Below are positions 42,367 to 48,105 of a stretch of DNA of 48,105 bases, piece by piece (the stretch's first letter is position 1; each line of letters starts with the position of its first letter). The notes under the pieces were generated by a model. It was not told the origin of the DNA and made no database searches. It saw only the letters and a list, made by a program, of their open reading frames with translations. Source of the stretch: Tsukamurella sp. M9C. Its GTDB lineage: Bacteria > Actinomycetota > Actinomycetes > Mycobacteriales > Mycobacteriaceae. Where the stretch lies: assembly GCF_020169415.1 (NCBI RefSeq), contig NZ_JAIULG010000036.1:1-48105 (forward strand). The letters are read 5' to 3'. Position numbers and translations under genes: made by a program.

Positions 42367-43608
42367 ATGGCAATCAATCTGGAACTCCCCAAGAAGCTGA
42401 AGGCGTCGGCCGAGATGTCGCACCAGGGTGCGGCCGAGATCTTCCGCCCCATCTCGCGCAAGTACGACCTCGCCGAGCACGAGTACCCCAAGGAACTCGA
42501 CACCATCGCGGCCCTCTACGACGGGCTCGCGGACGCGGGCCAGGCCCCGTCGGCCGCCACGGGCGACCGCAAGAAGGGCGAGGGCGAGGAGAAGCCCAAG
42601 CCCAAGCCGGCCGATGTCACCGCGGGCAGCCGCAACGGCGGCACCATGGAGTCGATCATCAACGCGATCGAGATGTGCTGGGGCGACGCGGGCCTCATGC
42701 TCGCCTTCCCCTACCAGGGCCTCGGTAACGCCGCGATCGCCGCCGTCGCGACCGACGAGCAGCTCGAGCGCTTCGGCAAGGTGTGGGCGTCCATGGCGAT
42801 CACCGAGCCGTCGTTCGGCTCGGACTCGGCCGCCGTCACCGCGACAGCGACCCGCGACGGCGACGAGTGGGTCCTCAACGGCACCAAGATCTTCGTGACC
42901 TCGGGCTCGCGCGCCGACCACATCGTGGTGTGGGCGACCGTGGACAAGAGCGCCGGCCGCGCCGCGATCAAGTCCTTCGTGGTGCCCCGCGAGCACCCGG
43001 GCGTCACCGTTGCCCGGCTCGAGCACAAGCTCGGCATCCGCGCCTCGGACACCGCGGAGATCCGCTTCGAGGACTGCCGCATCCCCTTCGAGAACATCCT
43101 CGGCAGCCCCGAGGTGAACGTCGAGAAGGGCTTCGCCGGGGTCATGCAGACCTTCGACAACACCCGTCCGCTGGTGGCCGCCATGGCCATCGGCGTCGCA
43201 CGGGCGTCGCTGGAGGAGCTGCGCACCGTCCTCGAGAACGCGGGCATCGTCATCGACTACGACGCGCCGGTGAACACCCTGCCGCACGCCGCGGCAGAGT
43301 TCATCCGCCTCGAGTCCGACTGGGAAGCCGCCTACCAGCTGACGCTGAAGTCGGGCTGGATGGCCGACAACAAGCTCCCGAACTCGATGAACGCGTCGAT
43401 GGCGAAGGCCAAGGCGGGCCGGGTGGGCTCGGACGTCACGCTCAAGGCCGTGGAACTGGCCGGTGCGCTGGGTTACTCGGAGCGCACGCTGCTCGAGAAG
43501 TGGGCACGCGACTCGAAGATCCTCGACATCTTCGAGGGCACGCAGCAGATCCAGCAGCTGATCATCGCGCGCCGTCACCTGGACCTCACGAGCTCGCAGC
43601 TCAAGTAA
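42367..43608 (+). CDS. Acyl-CoA dehydrogenase, FadE23-like
   Basis: A 413-residue acyl-CoA dehydrogenase. The N-terminal helical domain contains a charged Lys/Glu/Pro insert (about 68-82, KKGEGEEKPKPKP). The beta domain has the FAD-contact AITEPSFGSDSAAV and LNGTKIFVTSGSRADH. The C-terminal domain ends in KILDIFEGTQQIQQLIIARR, with the catalytic Glu in FEGT. Expected role: alpha,beta-dehydrogenation of an acyl-CoA, perhaps branched or steroid-derived. It is co-transcribed with the FadE24-like gene and followed by a terminator at 43624-43661. Confidence 0.93.
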   Translation: MAINLELPKKLKASAEMSHQGAAEIFRPISRKYDLAEHEYPKELDTIAALYDGLADAGQAPSAATGDRKKGEGEEKPKPKPADVTAGSRNGGTMESIINAIEMCWGDAGLMLAFPYQGLGNAAIAAVATDEQLERFGKVWASMAITEPSFGSDSAAVTATATRDGDEWVLNGTKIFVTSGSRADHIVVWATVDKSAGRAAIKSFVVPREHPGVTVARLEHKLGIRASDTAEIRFEDCRIPFENILGSPEVNVEKGFAGVMQTFDNTRPLVAAMAIGVARASLEELRTVLENAGIVIDYDAPVNTLPHAAAEFIRLESDWEAAYQLTLKSGWMADNKLPNSMNASMAKAKAGRVGSDVTLKAVELAGALGYSERTLLEKWARDSKILDIFEGTQQIQQLIIARRHLDLTSSQLK

Positions 43609-43623
43609 GCCAGGGGAGGTACG

Positions 43624-43661
43624 ACGGGGCGTCGGCGCGGTGGACCGCGGCGGCGCCCCGT
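43624..43661 (+). terminator. Terminator after the FadE23-like gene
   Basis: A 17-position stem (43624-43640 with 43645-43661) with one G-T wobble and one mismatch and loop TGGA, 15 nt after the stop codon. GC-rich without a U tract. Confidence 0.65.
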
Positions 43662-43683
43662 TCGCGTGCGCGACCCGACCGCG

Positions 43684-43695
43684 ACGAAAGTCGTA
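43684..43695. promoter_or_regulatory. Two-component target site upstream of the kinase gene
   Basis: ACGAAAGTCGTA, the exact reverse complement of TACGACTTTCGT at 45647-45658. The core ACGA-AAG-TCGT is palindromic. It lies 69 nt before the histidine kinase start. Confidence 0.5.
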
Positions 43696-43763
43696 GTCGC
43701 GCGGGCCCGCGCCGCGACCTTCGGCGGCTCCCCGCCGCTGCGCCTCGCCAGTACCGTGGACGC

Positions 43764-44927
43764 ATGGATTCGAGCGTCGACGGGCCGCGGTGGCAGCGGT
43801 GGTGGACCGCCCCGCGCCTCCGCGACGGCGCATGCGTCGTGCTCTCGGTCCTCCTCGCGGTCGCCACCGCAGCGGTGGAGTGGCGCGGCGGGTCCACCGC
43901 CTACGGCAATCTCGCGCTCGTGGTCGGCCTCGCCGGTTCGCCGCTCCTGTGGTGGCGTCGCAGGTGGCCGCTCGAAGTCACCGTGATCGGCGGGATCCTC
44001 ACCGCGGCCGTCGGATTCCCCGGCGTGGCCCTCCTCGGCCTGTTCACCCTCGCCGTGCGGCGGCGCGACCGCGTCCTGGTGATCGCGACCGCCTTCGTCG
44101 CCGCCTGCCTCGCCGTGCCACGCCCGTGGTCGAGCGTTCCGTGGCAGCTCGGCGACACCCTCACCAGCGTGGCGCTCGCCGCGGCCTTCGCGCTCTGGGG
44201 CTCGTACGTCGGCGCGCGCCGGGACCTCATCGAGTCGCTGCGCGAGCGCGCCGTGCGAGCCGAGGCCGAACGCGAGCTGCGCGCCGTCCAGGCCCGCACC
44301 GCCGAGCGCTCCCGCATCGCGCGGGAGATGCACGACGTCCTGGCGCACCGGGTCTCGCTCATCGCGCTGCAGGCCGGCGCGCTCGAGGTCAACGCCGGCG
44401 CGGCGTCCGGCACCGTCGAACGGGCGGCGGCGGAGATCCGCACCACGGCGCACGAGACCCTCGAGGACCTGCGGGGCGTGCTCGGCGTGCTGCGCGGGTC
44501 CGACGCCGAGCCGCTCGCGCCGCAGCCGGATCTCGCCGACCTCGCCCGCCTGGTCGAGGAGTCCCGGGTGGGCGGCGCCACCGTCGAGCTGCTGATCGAC
44601 GAGGCCTCCGCGGCGCCGCACGCCGTGCCGGAGGCCCTGGGCCGCACCGCCTACCGCATCGTCCAGGAGAGCCTGACGAACGTGCGCAAGCACGCCGGCC
44701 CGGCGGCCGTCCGGGTCGCGGTGCGGCTGCACGCGCATCGGCTCTCCATCGAGGTGGTCAACGACCGCCCGCACTCTCCCGCGTCTCCCCTGCCCGGCTC
44801 GGGCTCCGGCCTGATCGGCCTGGCCGAGCGGGTGCAGCTCGCCGGCGGCGAGATCACCTCCGCCGCCACCGCTGCCGGCGGGTGGCGCGTCTACGCCGAG
44901 CTGCCCGTCCCCGTCGAGCGGGCCTGA
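43764..44927 (+). CDS. Sensor histidine kinase, NarL-type (HisKA_3)
   Basis: A 387-residue membrane sensor. The N-terminal half has about five hydrophobic helices with no large extracellular domain, as in intramembrane-sensing actinobacterial kinases. A coiled-coil linker (about 155-180) leads to the dimerisation/phosphoacceptor helix RSRIAREMHDVLAHRVSLIALQAGALE, with His in EMHD. The ATPase domain has QESLTNVRKHAG (N box) and GSGSGLIGLAERVQLAGG (G boxes). ATG 43764 lies 6 nt after TACCGT. Its partner regulator follows after 45 nt. Confidence 0.92.
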   Translation: MDSSVDGPRWQRWWTAPRLRDGACVVLSVLLAVATAAVEWRGGSTAYGNLALVVGLAGSPLLWWRRRWPLEVTVIGGILTAAVGFPGVALLGLFTLAVRRRDRVLVIATAFVAACLAVPRPWSSVPWQLGDTLTSVALAAAFALWGSYVGARRDLIESLRERAVRAEAERELRAVQARTAERSRIAREMHDVLAHRVSLIALQAGALEVNAGAASGTVERAAAEIRTTAHETLEDLRGVLGVLRGSDAEPLAPQPDLADLARLVEESRVGGATVELLIDEASAAPHAVPEALGRTAYRIVQESLTNVRKHAGPAAVRVAVRLHAHRLSIEVVNDRPHSPASPLPGSGSGLIGLAERVQLAGGEITSAATAAGGWRVYAELPVPVERA

Positions 44928-44972
44928 CCCGCCGGGGGCCGTGGCAGGATGGTCACGACCCCAGGAGGACCC

Positions 44973-45629
44973 GTGACCCGCATCGTCATCATCGACGACG
45001 ACCCGCTGGTGCGGTCCGGCCTGCGCATGATCATCGAATCCGCCGAGGACCTGACGATCGTCGGCGAGGGCGGCGACGGCGCCGAGGCCGTGGACCTGGT
45101 CCGCGAATGCCGTCCCGACGTGGTGCTCATGGACATCCGCATGCCGTCCGTCGACGGTCTCGCCGCCACCGCGCTGGTGCGCGCGGAGCCCGAACCGCCG
45201 CAGGTCATCGTGCTCACCACGTTCGACCTCGACGACTACGTGCTGCGCGCCCTGCAGGCGGGCGCCGCCGGCTTCATGCTCAAGGACACCCCGCCGCGCC
45301 AGCTGCTCGACGGCGTCCGCGTGGTCGCCTCGGGCGAGGCGATGCTCTCCCCCAGCGTGACCCGCAAGCTCATCGCCCGCTTCGCCGACGATCCGCGCGA
45401 GGACCGCCGCCGCGTCGCGCTCGCCCGGGTCGCGGTGCTCACGGACCGCGAGCACGAGGTCTTCCTCGGCATCGCCGGGGGCGGATCCAATGCCCAGATC
45501 GGCCGGGAGCTGTTCATGAGCGAGGCCACGGTGAAGACCCACGTCTCGCGGCTGCTGGACAAGCTCGACGTGGCCAACCGGGTGCAGCTCGCGATCCTCG
45601 CGCACGACGCCGGTCTCACGCCCCGTTAG
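44973..45629 (+). CDS. Response regulator, NarL/LuxR type
   Basis: A 218-residue regulator. The receiver domain has acidic pocket IIDDDP, the phospho-acceptor Asp in VVLMDIRMPS, TTFD and Lys in FMLKDTPP. The C-terminal LuxR helix-turn-helix is LTDREHEVFLGIAGGGSNAQIGRELFMSEATVKTHVSRLLDKL. The GTG at 44973 has AGGAGG 4 nt upstream and was preferred to GTG at 44949. The palindromes at 43684-43695 and 45647-45659 are its candidate targets. Confidence 0.93.
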   Translation: MTRIVIIDDDPLVRSGLRMIIESAEDLTIVGEGGDGAEAVDLVRECRPDVVLMDIRMPSVDGLAATALVRAEPEPPQVIVLTTFDLDDYVLRALQAGAAGFMLKDTPPRQLLDGVRVVASGEAMLSPSVTRKLIARFADDPREDRRRVALARVAVLTDREHEVFLGIAGGGSNAQIGRELFMSEATVKTHVSRLLDKLDVANRVQLAILAHDAGLTPR

Positions 45630-45646
45630 GCCGACGGTGCCACCCG

Positions 45647-45659
45647 TACGACTTTCGTA
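45647..45659. promoter_or_regulatory. Two-component target site upstream of the MMPL gene
   Basis: TACGA-CTT-TCGTA, perfect 5-bp arms. It shares 12 bp (inverted) with the site before the kinase gene. A partial third copy, CTACGAAGT, is at 45692-45700. It lies 111 nt before the MMPL start. Confidence 0.55.
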
Positions 45660-45769
45660 GGGGGTCGCCGGCGCCCCGGTCCGACCATCGTCTACGAAGT
45701 GGACATCGGTCGTCCACAAGGGCTTTCGAGGCCTACCGTGCGTCGCTCCCGGTGGCCACACTGGATGGC

Positions 45770-48105
45770 ATGGCATCATTCCTCTACAAGGTCGGACGGT
45801 TCTGCTACCGGAAATGGTGGCTCGTCCTCGTGCTCTGGATTGTCGCCTTCCTCGCGATCGGAGCCGCGGGATCGTCGCTGTCCAAGCCCTTCAAGGACGA
45901 CTTCAACCTCCCCGGCAGCCGCGCCGTCGAGGCGCAGAACGTGTTGCAGGAGAAGTTCCCCGAGACCGCGAAGACGCAGGCGCCCACCGCCACTGTCGTG
46001 CTGCAGTCGACCAACGGGCAGCGGCTGGACCAGGGCGGCAACGCCACGGCCGTGAACGCCGTGGTCGACAAGCTGCGCCAGGTGCCGCAACTCACCGCCG
46101 CCGACAAGGCCGCCGTCATCAACCCCACCGTGGGGGCGGCCGCCGCCGAGAACCTCAGCAGCGACGGCCGGACCGCGCAGATCCACTTCTCCTTCGGCGA
46201 CGTCAAGGAGGTCTCGGAGGAGTCGATCGAGGCCGTGGCGGCGGCGAAGAAGGCGGGCACCGACGCGGGCCTGAAGGTCGAGAGCGCCGGCTCCGCCAAC
46301 GAGACCGAGGCCGAACCGCCGGCGGAGATGATCGGCATCGTGGTGGCGGTGATCGTCATGATCATCACCTTCGCGGCACTGCTCGCGGCGCTGATGCCGC
46401 TGGGGGCGGCGCTGATCGGCATCGGGCTCTCGACGTCGATCATCGCGATCGGCACCTCCTTCCTCACGCTCGGCACCTCCACGACCGGCCTGTCGATGAT
46501 GATCGGGCTCGCGGTGGGCATCGACTACTCGCTGTTCGTGATCTCGCGGTACCGCCAGGAGTTGATGACCACGTCGGACCGGTCGCACGCCGCGGGCCTC
46601 GCGGTCGGCACCGCGGGCAGCGCCGTGGTCTTCGCCGGTGCCACGGTGATCATCGCGCTGTGCGGGCTGTCGATCACGGGTATGTCGTTCCTGTCCCAGA
46701 TGGGCCTCGGTGCCGCGGTCACCGTCGCGCTCGCCGTCCTTGTGGCGCTGACGGTGCTCCCCGCCCTCCTGGGCATGTTCAAGTCGACCGTGTTCAAGCC
46801 TCGGCTGCCGCTGCTCTGGACGCCCGAGCAGACCGAGCGCCGCCCGATGGGTCAGCGCATCGGCGACCTCCTCACCCGCAAGCCGCTCCCCTTCCTCGTG
46901 GGTGCCGTCGCGATCCTCGCGCTCGCGGCCATCCCCATCGGGAAGATCGAGCTCGGCCTGGACTTCGCCGCGCCGTCGGACAAGGCGGCGGTGCAGATGC
47001 AGAGCGACGCTTTCGGCGCCGGCAAGTCGTCGCCGCTCGTCGCCGTCGTCGACACCCAGGGCAAGGGGGACCTGAAGGCGGCGACGCAGCGGTTCGCCGA
47101 TCAGGCCCGCACGCTGCCGGGAATCGCCCACGACGGCGTGATCGGTCCCGTGCCCAACGCGACCGGCGACGCGGCGCAGTTCATCATCGTCCCGGAGTCG
47201 GGGCCGTCGACGAAGCAGACCGCGACCCTGCTCGACGAGCTGCGGGACCGCGCGGAGACCGTGGGCGGCGCCACGTCGACCTACATCGGCATCGGCGGCG
47301 CCGCGGCGATCAACGCCGACTTCTCCGAGACGCTCACCTCGAAGCTGCCGCTGTACCTGATCGTGGTCGTGGGCCTGGCGATCCTGTTGCTGATGATCGT
47401 CTTCCGCTCGGTGATCATCCCCGTGATCGCGTCGCTGGGCTTCCTGCTCTCCATCGCCGCCACCTTCGGCGTCACCGTCGGCGTCTTCCAGGAGGGCTGG
47501 TTGGGCTGGATCGCGCCCGAGGAGCGCGGCCCGATCCTGGTGTTCATGCCGATCTTCCTCATCGGCATCGTCTTCGGGCTCGCGATGGACTACCAGGTGT
47601 TCCTGGTGAGCCGGATGCGGGAGGAGCACCATCACGGAGCGCCGGCTCTGGAGGCGATCCGGATCGGCTACCGGTCGGGGGCCCGCGTCGTGACCGCGGC
47701 CGCGATCATCATGATCTCCGTCTTCGCCGGATTCACGCTCTCCTCCATGACCTTCCTGAAGCTGATGGGCTTCTCGATGGCGGCGGCCATCGTCTTCGAC
47801 GCCTTCCTCGTGCGGATGATCATCATGCCCACGGCGATGGCGGTGCTCGGCGATCGCGCGTGGTGGATCCCGCGCTGGCTCGACAAGGCGCTCCCCCGCA
47901 TCGACGTGGAGGGCGACGGGCTGCGGGCGATGGACGCCGGCGCGGACGCGGACACCGCACCCGTGCAGCAGAACCCGGCGATCGCGGCCGCCGCGCCGAC
48001 GGTGGCTTCGACTCGCGTTCCGGCACCGCACCCGATCGCGGCGCCGCCGGTCACCCCGACGCTGATTCCCGCACGGACTCCCGCCGGTGCGGGAGTCCGT
48101 GCGGG
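45770..48105 (+). CDS. MMPL-family RND transporter (3' partial)
   Basis: At least 778 residues, open to the right edge with no stop. TM1 is near 18-35 (WWLVLVLWIVAFLAIG). A first extracytoplasmic domain and a helical bundle contain MMIGLAVGIDYSLFVISRYRQEL. A second domain and bundle contain LIGIVFGLAMDYQVFLVSRMREEH. The paired Asp-Tyr motifs are the proton-relay signature of MMPL proteins. The C-terminal tail from about 720 is Ala/Pro-rich. Members export lipids, glycolipids or drugs across the mycolata membrane. The ATG at 45770 begins MASFLYKVGRF; ATG 45765 is out of frame. It probably belongs to the two-component system's regulon. Confidence 0.93.
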   Translation, partial: MASFLYKVGRFCYRKWWLVLVLWIVAFLAIGAAGSSLSKPFKDDFNLPGSRAVEAQNVLQEKFPETAKTQAPTATVVLQSTNGQRLDQGGNATAVNAVVDKLRQVPQLTAADKAAVINPTVGAAAAENLSSDGRTAQIHFSFGDVKEVSEESIEAVAAAKKAGTDAGLKVESAGSANETEAEPPAEMIGIVVAVIVMIITFAALLAALMPLGAALIGIGLSTSIIAIGTSFLTLGTSTTGLSMMIGLAVGIDYSLFVISRYRQELMTTSDRSHAAGLAVGTAGSAVVFAGATVIIALCGLSITGMSFLSQMGLGAAVTVALAVLVALTVLPALLGMFKSTVFKPRLPLLWTPEQTERRPMGQRIGDLLTRKPLPFLVGAVAILALAAIPIGKIELGLDFAAPSDKAAVQMQSDAFGAGKSSPLVAVVDTQGKGDLKAATQRFADQARTLPGIAHDGVIGPVPNATGDAAQFIIVPESGPSTKQTATLLDELRDRAETVGGATSTYIGIGGAAAINADFSETLTSKLPLYLIVVVGLAILLLMIVFRSVIIPVIASLGFLLSIAATFGVTVGVFQEGWLGWIAPEERGPILVFMPIFLIGIVFGLAMDYQVFLVSRMREEHHHGAPALEAIRIGYRSGARVVTAAAIIMISVFAGFTLSSMTFLKLMGFSMAAAIVFDAFLVRMIIMPTAMAVLGDRAWWIPRWLDKALPRIDVEGDGLRAMDAGADADTAPVQQNPAIAAAAPTVASTRVPAPHPIAAPPVTPTLIPARTPAGAGVRA
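48068..48105. other. Perfect 17-bp hairpin at the window end, within the MMPL reading frame
   Basis: CCCGCACGGACTCCCGC (48068-48084) pairs completely with 48089-48105, loop CGGT. It looks like an actinobacterial terminator, yet the MMPL frame is still open through it. Confidence 0.7.

Noticed and set aside
45776-48031. A 751-codon minus-strand open frame opposite the MMPL gene
   Set aside because: His/Asp/Arg-rich shadow. The plus strand encodes a complete set of MMPL helices and GIDYS/AMDYQ motifs.

Overview
This is a GC-rich actinobacterial chromosome segment, most likely from a mycolic-acid-producing member of the Mycobacteriales (Tsukamurella, Gordonia or Rhodococcus type; the genus is inferred). 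Three things point there. The order prfB, mscS, a proline-rich membrane protein, ftsE, ftsX, smpB is the mycobacterial one. hisN is followed by a FadE24/FadE23-type acyl-CoA dehydrogenase pair. The tmRNA encodes the tag ADSNQRDFALAA. Many genes have a -10-like hexamer about 7 nt before the start codon and no Shine-Dalgarno, which suggests leaderless mRNAs. No insertion sequence, prophage or CRISPR array was seen, and every gene has the same host-like composition.

Layout. 1-4951 (+): sulfur scavenging from sulfate esters and sulfonates (ABC permease and ATPase, a large arylsulfatase, a TauD-type dioxygenase). 4915-10586 (-): alpha/beta hydrolase, UDP-glucose dehydrogenase, a protein with 18 tandem decapeptide repeats, and two adjacent imine-reductase-like enzymes. 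10670-12517 (+): HxlR regulator, ArsR-SRPBCC pair, GNAT. 12521-19840: CopD-like membrane protein, two MFS exporters, a sterol-desaturase-family protein, FadR-type and HxlR regulators, a Nudix protein and two small DUF proteins, mostly as divergent regulator/target pairs with recognisable palindromic operators. 19903-22494 (-): tRNA-Ala, a DsbA-like thiol protein and phosphoglucomutase.

22667-29943 is the most interesting region. It is a divergent catabolic cluster: GntP permease, KDPG-type aldolase, D-aminoacylase-family amidohydrolase and a Zn/PLP D-serine-dehydratase-like deaminase on one strand; PfkB/KDG-type kinase, IclR regulator and RidA on the other. Together they make a complete hypothetical route for an N-acylated 2-amino-aldonic acid such as N-acetyl-D-glucosaminate: uptake, deacylation, deamination to 2-keto-3-deoxygluconate, phosphorylation, and cleavage to pyruvate and glyceraldehyde-3-phosphate.

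30031-33152: a CDF metal exporter, two secreted lipases/esterases (one behind a near-consensus IdeR/DtxR iron box, the other behind an exact KstR-type box) and an excalibur-domain secreted peptide. 33201-38754 (-): ssrA (tmRNA), an unrecognised 39-residue membrane peptide behind an elaborate nested palindrome, then smpB-ftsX-ftsE-(proline-rich protein)-mscS-prfB. 38816-43608: TauE/SafE permease, a small membrane protein, hisN and the two FadE genes. 43764 to the end: a NarL-type two-component system and an MMPL transporter that runs off the window; the same palindrome (core TACGACTTTCGT) lies upstream of both the kinase and the transporter.
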